This document shows positions 1-8,420 of a DNA stretch of 28,832 nucleotides, in pieces. The translations under genes and the position numbers were made by a program. Origin of the DNA: Chara braunii (lineage: Eukaryota > Streptophyta > Charophyceae > Charales > Characeae); assembly GCA_003427395.1 (NCBI GenBank), contig BFEA01000278.1:1710871-1739702 (forward strand), read 5' to 3'. The notes below the pieces were generated by a model. It did no database searches. It worked only from the letters and a program-made list of their open reading frames with translations, and had not been told where the DNA came from. How positions within the stretch are numbered: the first letter of the stretch is position 1; each line of letters starts with the position of its first letter.

Positions 1-729
1 CCCGAACCCGAACGCTTGGACGTATGGGACCCCTTGGGGATGCGTTCGAACGTTCGGGCCAAACGCGGATAAAAAAAAAAAAAAAAAAAAAAAAAGGTCA
101 TCAAAAACATCTGAACAAAATATATGTTATGGAAAAAAAAAAATTAAACAAGATTTGCCTGAGTATTACATCCGAATTCCTTACCAAATTTGAAATAAAA
201 ATAAAATATGGGAAACAAATACTAACAATAAAAATAAATAAAAATAAAAAGAGAATTAAATTTAGTGAGTGCGCGAGCATGTTTTCGACACTGCCAACTT
301 TGGCGATTTTTCATTTTTCTTTGGCATAGCTAAATGCCCTGAAAATTAACAGATGTGTACTTCGGGTAATACAAAACCCACTAAAAGACTTTCAAAAACT
401 AATAAAATTGTTTAGACCCCCAACTAGAGTGAAAGCAAAAAGTAAAATGTGAAAAAATACGTGGGCGAGCACGGTTTGACACCGCCATCTTTGGCAATTT
501 TTAATTCTTACTTAGCTTAGCCAAATGACTTGAAACTTTACAGGCACTTACCTCACATCATAGAGAACTGACGTAAACAAATTCAGGAAACAATAAGTAT
601 TTTTAGACCCCGAAATAATTTTTGGCGGGAGCTGAACGCTGTCGGGTTCGGACCCCGTACGGGACCCCGAACGCCCGTACGTACGGAGGTCTGCCCAGGG
701 ACCTCCGTACGTACGGGCTGGTGACCCTG
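1..729 (+). mobile_element. hAT-like non-autonomous element, copy a (left end outside window)
   Basis: The right-terminal 700+ bases of a non-coding element that is repeated at 806-2369 and, inverted, at 2430-3187. It has a GC-rich left part full of CGAACG/CGTTCG hexamers, a run of A (71-95), an AT-rich centre, and a GC-rich right end finishing in GGTGACCCTG at 729. The centre holds a direct repeat: the segment with GACACTGCCAACTTTGGCG near 286 recurs near 479 as GACACCGCCATCTTTGGCA. No transposase frame is present. The hAT assignment rests on the inverted copy, which has CAGGGT-type ends and an 8-bp target duplication. Clustered hexamers near the ends resemble the subterminal transposase-binding repeats known in hAT elements; that reading is inference. 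Confidence 0.6.
674..717. repeat. Perfect 18-bp inverted repeat in the right end of copy a
   Basis: CCCGTACGTACGGAGGTC (674-691) is followed after an 8-base loop by its exact complement (700-717). It would form a stable hairpin or cruciform. In copy b the same position is degraded on the left arm, so the perfect fold is specific to copy a. The CGTACGTACG core is itself palindromic. Confidence 0.85.
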
Positions 730-805
730 TATATATACACATATATATATACGTATATATATAGATATATATATATATATAGGTATATATATATATATAT
801 ATACA
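730..805. repeat. TA-rich microsatellite between hAT-like copies a and b
   Basis: Alternating TATATA with scattered AC, CG and GA interruptions separates the right end of copy a from the left end of copy b. Similar TA-rich stretches flank the other copies, so it is probably target DNA. Confidence 0.9.
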
Positions 806-1161
806 CAAGGTGGCCGGCGTTTGGGACGGGCCGAACGCCCGAACGTATGGGACCCCTTGGGGATGCGTTCAGCCGTTCGGGCCGAACGCGGACCCAAAAA
901 AAAAAAAAAAAAAAAAAAAAGTCATAAAAAAACTCTGAAAAAAAGATATGTTATGGACAAAAATAAATAAAAAAGGATTTGATGGAGTATTATTTCTGAA
1001 TTCCTTACCGAATTTGAAATAAAAATAAAATACAGAAAACCAATACTAATAATAAACATAAATAAAAATAAAAAGACAATTAAACTTAGTGAGTGCCCGA
1101 GCATGTTTTCGACACCGCCATCTTTGGCGATTTTTCATTTTTTTTTTGCATAGCTAAAACC

Positions 1162-1993
1162 ACCAGTACCTCCGCCAGTGTTGGGAAATTAAGTTGTCCT
1201 AGCCAGTACCCGAAGTTTTCGGGGGTCGGACACAGGGTCGGCAATGTCCCAAAAATCGTAGTTTTTTTTTGCCCGTGCACGAAAGAAAAAGGAAAAAAAA
1301 AAATGCCTTTGTGCTGCAATGATGTCGAGCAAGGTAGTCTAGGAGGCCGTGCTCACAATCTTGAATGCATCTTACAACAAAGACGGTCACATTCTAAAAC
1401 TGGTTGTTTTCTTTTTCTTATTTCTCTTTTGTTTGTTATGTGTCCCCTGCCAACGAGGCAGGGCGGAATCCGTGATCTGCTCTAGTTGTGTTTCCTCATA
1501 TGATTGTAACGCTGATGTATCCAACCGTTTTCAAGGCCGAATCCGTGTTTCCGCTTTTTTTTTCTTGTTTTCTTTTTCTGGAATTTTAAAATCTGAATTC
1601 GTGATCTGCTCGAGTTGTGTTCCCTCAGAGGATTGTAACCCTGATCACTCTGGCACTGACGGGAATGTATCTTGCCGTTTTCACGGCCGAATCCGAGTTC
1701 CTGTCTTTTTTTTTTTTTTTTTGAGTTTTTGGAATCTGACAACCTGGCCACGGGGCTGAGATGCCCTCACTGAGGGCACACGCACACTAACACTTTCGAG
1801 AATGTGTACAGCTGCAATCATGCCCAGAGCTTTGTTTCGTTTTTTTGTTTTGTGAGTTTTCATGGCCACTACTTTTTTCTTTTTTTTTCTTCCCGTGAGA
1901 GTACCATAAAGAAATGGAGTGAGACCCAGGCTCGCCAAAACTCGGAGCGCAGTGAAAATCAGGGTCGGCAAAAACAGGCTCGGAGGTACTGGT
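1162..1993. mobile_element. 832-bp element with 13-bp terminal inverted repeats, nested in copy b
   Basis: ACCAGTACCTCCG at 1162-1174 is matched exactly in inverse at 1981-1993 (CGGAGGTACTGGT). Comparison with copy a places it as an insertion: copy a reads TAGCTAAA, then 18 bases, then ATGTGTACTT, whereas here the element lies between TAGCTAAAACC and ATGTGTACTT. The 18 target bases are missing, and no target duplication is evident. The interior has T-rich runs and an imperfect 129-bp duplication, with no transposase-like frame. It is best called a non-autonomous DNA element of unknown superfamily; the ends do not match CACTA termini. Confidence 0.6.
1466..1740. repeat. Imperfect tandem duplication, about 129 bp, inside the nested element
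   Basis: GTGATCTGCTCTAGTTGTGT at 1472 recurs as GTGATCTGCTCGAGTTGTGT at 1601. Both are followed by TGTTTCCTCA/TGTTCCCTCA, GGCCGAATCCG and a T-run. The second copy is slightly longer. Confidence 0.8.
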
Positions 1994-2379
1994 ATGTGTA
2001 CTTCACATAATACAAAAGCCACAAAAAATTTTCAAAAAATAATAAAATTGTTTAAACCCCGAACTACAGTGAAAACAAAAAGTAAAAAGTGAAAAAATAC
2101 GTGGGCGAGCACGTTTTGACACCGCCATCTTTGGCGATTTTTAATTTTTACAAGGCCTAGCTAAATGACTTGAAAATTTACAGGCACAAACCTCACGTCA
2201 TAGAGAACTGACAAAAAACAATTCAGAAAAAAATAATTATTTTTAGGCCCCGAAATAATTTTTGGCGGGGGCCAAACGCCGTCGGGTTCGGACTCCGTAC
2301 GAGACCCCGAACGCCCATATGTATGAAGGTCTGGCCGAGGACCTCCGTACGTACGGGCTGGCGACCCTGGGCATTTCTG

Positions 2380-2429
2380 TTTGTGACGAGATATATATAT
2401 TTGTGACGATATATATATATGTTTGTGAC
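2380..2429. repeat. TTTGTGAC plus TA-run minisatellite
   Basis: TTTGTGAC followed by a (TA)-rich spacer begins at 2380, 2400 and 2422, a period of 20-22 bp. The next units reappear at 3188 (duplicated by the hAT-like insertion) and at 3431, after the ribozyme segment. This is the target in which two elements sit. Confidence 0.75.
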
Positions 2430-3187
2430 CAGGGTTACCAAACCGAACGTTCGGGGGCCCCCGGGCTGGCCCCTGAACGTTCGGGCATTCGGGGTCCCGT
2501 TCGGGGGCCGAACACCTCCAGGTTCGGCCCCCGCCAAAAATATTTCGGGGTCTAAACATAAGTTTTTGTTTCTGAATTTTTTTTTTGAGTTCTCTGTGAT
2601 GTTCTCTACACACCTATAAATTTTGAAGCCATTCTGCGGAGCCAACAAAACATTAAAAATCGTCAAAGATGGGGGTGTCAAAACGTGCTCGCCCCCCACT
2701 CACTATTTTGTTTTTTTTCACTTTTAACTTTTTGTTTTCACTTTATTTCGGGGCCTAAGAAAATTTATTATTTTTTGAAAAATTGTTCGTGAGTCATTGA
2801 TTATGTAAACTACATAACTGTAAATTTTTAGGGTATTTTTCAATGCCAAAAAATAATTAAAAATCAGCAAAGATGGCGGTGTCGAAAAGGTGTTGGCACA
2901 CTCACTCGTTTTAATTCTCTTTTTATTTTTTTTTATTTTTATCACAGTGTTTATTTTCTGTATTTGATTTTTAATTCAAATTTGGTAAAGAATTTGGATG
3001 TAGTGCGCAGGCAAATGTTGTTTAGTTTATTTTTCTCCATAACATAGTTTGTTTTGGGAATATTTGAATAAACTTTTGTTTTTTTGTTTTTTTTGTCCAC
3101 GTTCGGCCGAACGCCTTCCGAAGGGGTCCCGTACGTTCAGGCGTTCGGGTTCGGGTGTTTGGCCCGTCCCGAACGCCGGCAACCCTG
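2430..3187 (-). mobile_element. hAT-like non-autonomous element, copy c, complete with 8-bp target duplication
   Basis: CAGGGTTACC (2430-2439) and GGCAACCCTG (3178-3187) form terminal inverted repeats of a 758-bp element. TTTGTGAC flanks both sides directly (2422-2429 and 3188-3195), an 8-bp duplication as expected of hAT transposition. The interior is the reverse complement of copies a and b, including both TTTGGCG-type segments (as CGTCAAAGAT near 2661 and CAGCAAAGAT near 2867) and the CGTTCGGCC-rich flank near 3100. No coding capacity is visible, so mobilisation would have needed a transposase from elsewhere. Confidence 0.75.
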
Positions 3188-3202
3188 TTTGTGACGATAT
3201 AT

Positions 3203-3430
3203 GAACCGACAGTCCGTAGAGTTTTCCATCTGGTGTGGGTGACTGATAGTCTACTTTGATTTTGGTTAAGGTAGATTATCATTTACAGTGTAATCAGTGA
3301 GGGGATTCTGCAGACTGTTGAGGGTTCAGCCTCCTGATGAGTCCGTGAAACTCCGACGAAACAGTTTGTCACAGCCCCTCGTTTGTTGTCCTCTTCTCTC
3401 TCTCTGCCTACGGTTTACCGGGCAGTTCTA
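3203..3430 (+). other. Ribozyme-bearing segment inserted in the minisatellite (possible solo retrozyme LTR)
   Basis: A 228-bp non-TA segment lies between two units of the TTTGTGAC/TATA minisatellite. It holds a stem-loop at 3244-3281 (TGATAGTCTAC pairing with GTAGATTATCA, one G-U pair) and the hammerhead ribozyme at 3311-3368, then a pyrimidine-rich tail. In plants such ribozymes sit in the short LTRs of retrozymes, small non-coding retroelements that yield circular RNAs. I see only one ribozyme copy and no clear primer-binding site, so a solo LTR or decayed unit is the likeliest reading. Confidence 0.5.
3311..3368 (+). ncRNA. Hammerhead ribozyme, type III topology
   Basis: All core elements occur in the right order. 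Stem III pairs CAGACTGT (3311-3318) with ACAGTTTG (3361-3368), 8 bp with one G-U. U17 is T3319, giving a GUU cleavage triplet with predicted scission after 3319. Stem I pairs GAGG (3320-3323) with CCTC (3330-3333) around a GTTCAG loop. The invariant CTGATGA is at 3334-3340. Stem II starts with GTC/GAC (3341-3343 with 3355-3357), followed by an imperfect extension around 3344-3354. GAA is at 3358-3360 with A15.1 at 3361. Open ends at stem III make it type III, the form typical of plant retrozymes and viroid-like RNAs. Weak points are the short stem II and GUU rather than GUC. Self-cleavage is inferred. Confidence 0.85.
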
Positions 3431-3440
3431 TTTGTGACAA

Positions 3441-3935
3441 TATATATATATATAGGGTCATGTGACATTTTGGCAAATGTTGTTCAGTTTATTCTTCTTG
3501 ACATCGACATTCTTTGCCAAAATTAAAATAAAAAATAAAGTTATAAAATAAAATTTATATTTTCTTATTTTTTTATTTTTGTTGGCCCGGCCGGGCAAAT
3601 GGCCCCGGGCCACTCTTGTAGTCGAGTGAAAATTAGAAAAACTAAAATGAGAATAAAATTATTGAGTAGGCGAGCACGTTTTTGACACCGCCATCTTTTG
3701 GCGATTTTTCATTTATTTTTTTCCGTGGCAAATGCCATGAAAATTTATTTATGTGTATCATATATAATCGACAATCTAAAAATAAAGTTTGATAAAATAA
3801 TAAGTTTTTTCATGCCCGAATCCGGAAAAATAGGGTGACCCGGGCAGCCCGGCTGGTAGCCTATAGTTTTCATTATTATTTTTTATTTTTAGTATTTGAT
3901 TTTTATTTCAAATTTGGTAATGCAAGGAGGATGAG
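3441..3935. mobile_element. Degraded remnant of the hAT-like family
   Basis: Fragments match copies a-c: GGCGAGCACG followed by GACACCGCCATCTTTTGGCG near 3672-3708, and TCAAATTTGGTAA near 3908 (copy c has the same near 2977). GC palindromes GCCCGGCCGGGC (3585-3596) and GGCCCCGGGCC (3601-3611) lie between AT-rich stretches. Ends are not recognisable. Confidence 0.5.
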
Positions 3936-4075
3936 CAATAGCGAACTTCAGCAATCAAACAACATCATACACATAAGACCAGATAGTCGTGACCTCGAAC
4001 CAAAAGCAGAATTGCATCACAACTTCCACCAAATAAAAACACATCAAAAGCTCATAATTGACAATGGTGGAATAG

Positions 4076-4383
4076 TCTCATCATCATCATCAACGAAGAA
4101 CCAATGTTGATATCCTATATAGCGCTCAGCGCCCCGACTACAAATGGCAGATCCTATCTAGCCTACTCTACAATGCTGATGATGACGTCAACAACTCCCC
4201 GAAGTACGAGCTGATCTCGGCCAATGTCGCACGCTTCAAGCACCAGGTATGTCTCTCGTATCACTCACAACCTCGTTCCCCAACTCACAGATGCCACTTG
4301 CACCCAAGGACCACCATGCGCCCCATCCAGCATACAACAGCGCAGCTCGGCTATGGTTGCCTGCTCCTTCCAGCTCGCCCGTG
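4076..4383 (+). CDS. Unrecognised open frame, possible orphan exon with a 5' splice site
   Basis: A frame opened by a TAG at 4073 runs to a TGA at 4381-4383. Residues from about 4094 read like globular protein, including VDILYSAQRPDYKWQ, ILSSLLYNADDDVNNSPKYE and LISANVARFKHQ. The coding-looking part stops at CAG (4244-4246), followed by GTATGT at 4247, a good plant-type 5' splice site. Beyond that the frame stays open but the peptide becomes low in character. There is no initiating ATG in context and no partner exon found. I do not recognise the family. It could be a captured or stranded exon next to the retroelement, or a chance frame. Confidence 0.3.
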
Positions 4384-4833
4384 AGCGCGCAAGCCTGGCA
4401 GGCGATAGCTCAGCAGCGCTTGCGCACAAAGCAGCCAGTGCCCAAATGTTGAATGCGGAGGCAGGCCCTTCCCTATATCGAAGTGGCTTGCTGCTGCGTA
4501 CCTTTGGGAGGTAATGGGCCCTGTACCAGAAGCTTCCGATAGGCCCCATGAGATTGAGCCTCAGTCCAAAGTAATAGGCTCAGGGCCTGTGTCGGTTACC
4601 AACACCCAACTGCCCTCAGCCTTTGTTCGGTCCACTTTGTGTATCCGGCCCAGAGCCTGCCTCGGTTACATGCAATGGAAGGCAGCCTGGGCTTGGGCGC
4701 TTCCAACCAACTGGCGCTGCGCAACTGCCTTCACTTAGGGCGGCCGACAGTATGAAAAATTGGCCCTGTAGGGCATGTCGAGGCCCTATGCCTGGCATTC
4801 CCTCCTCCATACTTCGATAGTCCTCTGAGAAGT
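4384..4833 (-). mobile_element. Probable 3' untranslated/LTR region of the gypsy remnant
   Basis: This stretch follows the chromodomain-like stop on the minus strand. Read on that strand it begins GAGGACTATCGAAG and then GGAGGAGGGAATG, a purine-rich junction of the type that precedes a 3' LTR in Ty3/gypsy elements. The rest is GC-rich and non-coding. LTR borders cannot be fixed because the 5' LTR is absent from the window. Confidence 0.4.
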
Positions 4834-5739
4834 TCAATCTTCGATAATCTGGCGCTTTCCTTTCCGTAGAGACTTCTTGTAGTGAGCGACTACCTGTGGA
4901 GCGGTCTTTATCAGTTCCTCCCTTGTGAACCATTCGTCCTCCTTTGGATCAGTCTGATGTCTGAACCGAACTCGGTACTGCAGCTTCGGTTTCGGAGGAC
5001 CTTCTCTGCCTGTTGGTTTTGGAACTGGCATCTCCCTGTGGTTAACAATGTCGTCGATGTCGACCTCTCCATCCATGGTTGGGGGCAGCATAGAACGGCG
5101 AGAGGGAAACTGGTCCGTTTCTCTGAATGGTGCAAGCTTGGAGGCGTGAAAGATAGGGTAAGTGTGGAGATGACCAGGGATCTGAATGACATAGGATGGC
5201 CCATCATGATCTTCCCCAACAACATTTAGAACCTCCCATGGTCAAAAATATTGTGGCATGAGCTTACGGGAGATCTCGTGCTCCCGTCCCAGTTCTGAGG
5301 ATTTTACCCAGACTCTGTCCCCTACCTGAACTGTAGAAGGACGGTGGTGCTTGTTCTCAATTCCTATTATTGCCGCCAGTGCCTTATGCATCTGTTATAT
5401 TGCCTGCCGCATCAGTTGTTCATAGCGATAGGCAAACTCAAGGGTGTCGGGTGCAGCAACTGACTAATTGTCAGGTAGCAGAAAGTATAGGGGCAGTCTG
5501 GGCTTGAAAGTTAGTAGCAGACTATTAGGACTTACTCCAATTGCGTTGTGCACAACATTGTTATACAGGCAAGCGATGAGAGCAAGTTTCTCATCCCAGG
5601 TCACCTGACTGGGTTTGATGTAATGCCGCAACAGAATTGAACAACGCGATTGAGTTGCTTTGCTTGGCCATTGGCCTCGGGATGGTTTCCAGAAGTCATC
5701 TGCAACTGTGTTCCCTGTTCTACAGCTGGAGCCTTCCAC
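4834..5739 (-). pseudogene. Gypsy integrase C-terminal half and chromodomain-like tail (broken)
   Basis: One minus-strand frame continues the integrase. It starts near the SGNHPEANGQAK stretch (itself one frameshift away), then VTWDEKLALIACLYNN (a typical integrase-core end), VGDRVWVKSSELG, HTYPIFHASKLAPF (the GPY/F-like region), and a chromodomain-like tail with DIDDIVNHREM, LQYRVRF, DEWFTREEL and VVAHYKK. Chromodomain-type tails direct chromovirus insertion toward marked heterochromatin. In-frame stops are TAG at 5466-5464, TAA at 5397-5395 and TGA at 5244-5242. The position that should be the third catalytic acid (Glu of the D,D-35-E triad, in the GQxE motif) reads Lys. The gene is dead. 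Confidence 0.8.
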
Positions 5740-5753
5740 AACTCACTCGTGAA

Positions 5754-6365
5754 TCAGACATCCCTGTCACTAACAATAGATTTTGGGAGCCCAAAGTCTC
5801 TGACCCAGTTCTCTTTGAAGAGTCTAATCACATACTCGGTCTTCGCTGTCTCCGGCATTGCAACTGACCTAGCGTACTTACTAAACCTATCCACAATAAC
5901 AAAGATGTGTCTCATTCCACTCGTGATGGTGACCAGTCGGTCCATGAAGTCCATAGACAGGCTTTCACCGGGCCTTTCTGGAATCGGAAGGGGCTTGAGG
6001 AGCCCAAGAGGGGCCTGTGTATAGGGCTTGTCTCTCTGACAGACCTGACAAGTCTCCACGTACAACTTGGCATCTCTCATCATCGTGGGCCACCAGAACC
6101 GCTGCAGCAGATTGGCTGCAGTCTTCTTGAAGCCAAAATGTCTGGTGGCATCGTGACACTTGCCTAGAAATAAACTATGCAAAGACTCCCTATTTGGCAC
6201 ACACAAACGTTTATTCCCTTCCTTCTCAAGGAACAGCAGACCGTTGACCAACTCAAACTCGGCAAAAGTGATTTTATCCTTCTCCTCGAGTCTGTGAATG
6301 ATCTCAGACATAAACAGATCCTCAGGCTTCCACCATTGAGCGAGTGACATCGGCTGCAAGCCCAA
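5754..6365 (-). pseudogene. Gypsy integrase N-terminal half (zinc-binding and catalytic core)
   Basis: A 200-residue frame contains the HHCC zinc module (HDATRHFG, then CQVCQRDKP), the first catalytic Asp in SMDFMDRLV, the HIFVIVDRFSKYA strand and the second Asp in KSIVSDRDV. It breaks after SDRDV, and the core continues in other frames down to 5464. It should follow RNase H directly, but a frameshift near 6325-6365 separates them. Integrase inserts the reverse-transcribed DNA copy into the host chromosome. The length and order fit a Ty3/gypsy pol polyprotein read on the minus strand. Confidence 0.85.
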
Positions 6366-6627
6366 ACTCAGTGATCAGCGCACCGGAGAAATCAGGCCTA
6401 CGAGACAACGCATCAGCAACCTTGTTGTACTCGCCCTTGATGTACTGAGGCTCGAAGTCATACTGCTCTATGACTTCAATCCAACGCTTCAGAGCGTCGG
6501 AGAGCACCGGCTGGGTCCTCATCCACTTCAGGGTCTGATGATCAGTCCTTTGGACATGTTCTCGACAAGCCTCAGTTCTTACCCCTCCTGCTGCGTAGCA
6601 CGGTACCAATGCCATATTGGCTGGCAT
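6322..6627 (-). pseudogene. Gypsy RNase H, C-terminal part
   Basis: The frame contains RTDHQTLKWM, RWIEVIEQYDFEPQYIKG and EYNKVADALSRR, the hallmark end of a gypsy RNase H domain with its Asp-bearing TDH and VADALSR motifs. RNase H removes the RNA strand after reverse transcription. The join to the preceding fragment lacks roughly 50-60 residues expected between the TTDAS strand and TDH, including the segment that normally carries the catalytic Glu. This points to an internal deletion as well as a frameshift. Confidence 0.8.
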
Positions 6628-6964
6628 CCGTGGTTACTATGAACAGTTTGTCAGGATCAAGAAGTTTTAAGACCTCATGATGCGTCAACGCATGCTTTAG
6701 GTGTCTGAAAGCAGCTTCACATCTGTCTGTCCACTTCCATGGGGTGTCAAGGCGGGTCAGGTCAGTCAAAGGGGCGGCAACTATGTTATAGTTCTTCACA
6801 AAATTGCGATAGTAGCCGGTCATCCCTAAGAAAGACCTCATCTTAGTCACAGACTGAGGACGCGGCCAATCACGAATGCTAGCCACCTTCGCGTCATCGG
6901 GCTTCAGACCCTCCGTGGAAATCTCATCACCCAAGTACAAGATACGAGTGCGGTCAAACTCGCA
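6572..6964 (-). pseudogene. Gypsy reverse transcriptase C-terminus and start of RNase H
   Basis: Minus-strand residues CEFDRTRILYLGDEIS, GLKPDDAKVASIRDWPRP, MRSFLGMTGYYRNFVKNY and LFIVTTDASQYGIGTVL are standard for the end of a Ty3/gypsy reverse transcriptase (thumb/connection) passing into RNase H. The catalytic YxDD region and everything upstream (gag, protease) are missing, because satellite DNA begins at about 6965, inside the KCEF-type motif. The frame ends near 6572 through a frameshift or deletion. Confidence 0.85.
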
Positions 6965-8220
6965 ACAATGCGATACTTGAACTAGTGAAGGACACATGGA
7001 TACAGAGGAAAGATCAACTAAGTATGAACCGGAACACTACAACATACATGAACTTGACAATGAGTTACTTGAACTAGTGAAGGACCCATGCAAATGGAGG
7101 GAAGATCAACTAAGTAGGAAACGGGTTATCACAACATACATGAACTTGACAATGAGATACTTCAACTAATGAAGGACACATGCACATGGAGGAAAGATCA
7201 ACTAAGTAGGAACCGGTACATCACAACACACATGATCTTGACAATGAGAAGCTAGAATACTGAAAGGCACATACACATGGAGGAGAGATCAACTAAGTAT
7301 GAACCGGAACATCATAACACACATGAACTTGACAATGAGGAGATAGGACTACTGAAAGAAACTTGCACATGGAGGAGCGATCAACTAAGTTGTAACCGAA
7401 ACATCACAACATATACGAACTTCACAATGAGATACTTGAACTAGTGAAGGACACATGCACATAGGGGAGAGATCAACTAAGTATGAACCGGAAGATCACA
7501 ACACACATGAACTTGACAATGAGAAGCTAGAACTAGTGAAAGGCGCATACACATGGAGGAGAGATTAACTAAGTGTGAACCGAAACATCACAACACACAT
7601 GAACTTGACAATAAGGAGATAGAACTAGTGAAAGGTACTTGCACATGTAGAAGAGATCAACTAAGTAGGAACCAAAATATCACAACATACATGAACTTGA
7701 CAATTAGAAGCTAAAACTAGTGAAAGACACATGCACATAGAGGAGAGATCAACTAAGTATGAACCGGAACATCACAACACACATGAACTTGACAATGAGA
7801 TGCTAGACTAATGAAGGACACATGCACATGGAGGAAAGATCAACTAAGTAGAAACTGGAACATCACGACATACATGAACTTGACAACGAGATACTTGAAC
7901 TAGAAAATGACACATGCACATGGAGGAAAGATCAACTAAGTAGGAACCGGGACATCACAACATACATGAACTTGACAATGAGATGCTAGATTAGTGAATG
8001 ACACATACACATGGAGGAAAAATCAACTAAGTAGGAACCGGAACATCACAACACCTATGAACTTGACAATGAGATACTTGAACCAGTGAAGAACACATCC
8101 ACATGGAGGAGAGATCAACTAAGTATGAACCGGAACATCACAGCATACATGACCTTGACAATGAGATACTTGAACTTAGTGAAGGACACACGCACATAGA
8201 GGAGAGATTAACTTAGTATG
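6965..8220. repeat. Satellite array, 92-bp subfamily I (about 13.6 copies)
   Basis: Head-to-tail monomers are recognisable by GATCAACTAAGTA, CCGGAACATCACAACA and ACATGAACTTGACAATGAG. ACTAGTGAAG-type anchors fall at 6981, 7073 and 7165, a period of 92. Monomers differ by scattered substitutions and 1-2 base indels. There is no coding content; the array starts exactly where the gypsy reverse transcriptase stops. Confidence 0.95.
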
Positions 8221-8420
8221 ATCTGGGACATCATCATGTGAGAGTTGAGCCATGTATGTGAATGAGACTTGCTCAAACACATGCTCATGGCTCATGTATC
8301 CAACCAAGTTTGAAACAGACTGTCATCATGTGAAGGTTGGGTCAAGTATGTGAGTGAAACTTGCTCAAGCACATGCTCATGGCTCATGCATGCAGCCAAA
8401 TTTGAAATGGAATAACATCA
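8221..8420. repeat. Satellite array, subfamily II (two diverged 92-bp monomers)
   Basis: TCATCATGTG at 8231 recurs at 8323 (period 92) with CTTGCTCAA, CACATGCTCATGGCTCATG and TTTGAAA in both. The phase is the same as the flanking subfamilies, so these are divergent members of one satellite. Confidence 0.85.

Larger units (their letters stand above)
806..2369 (+). mobile_element. hAT-like non-autonomous element, copy b, split by an inserted element
   Basis: Left end CAAGGTGGCC (806-815) differs by one base from the family terminus CAGGGTNGCC, and the right end is GGCGACCCTG (2360-2369). The sequence follows copy a closely: GC-rich CGAACG-bearing flank, A-run at 896-920, AT-rich centre with the two GACACCGCCATCTTTGGCG segments (near 1111 and 2119), then a GC-rich end. 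The 832-bp element at 1162-1993 interrupts it. Without the insert the copy is about 730 bp. The 8 bases outside each end (TATATACA and GGCATTTC) do not match, so no target duplication survives. Confidence 0.65.

Noticed and set aside
71-920. A-runs at 71-95 and 896-920 as LINE or SINE tails
   Set aside because: Both lie at the same internal position of the hAT-like element copies, so they are part of that element.
1162-1993. CACTA-type transposon
   Set aside because: The termini are ACCAGTACC, not CACTA, and there is no 3-bp duplication or transposase.
4224-4549. Overlapping frames on both strands
   Set aside because: They contradict one another and have no motifs; the plus-strand frame at 4076 is the only one with protein-like character.
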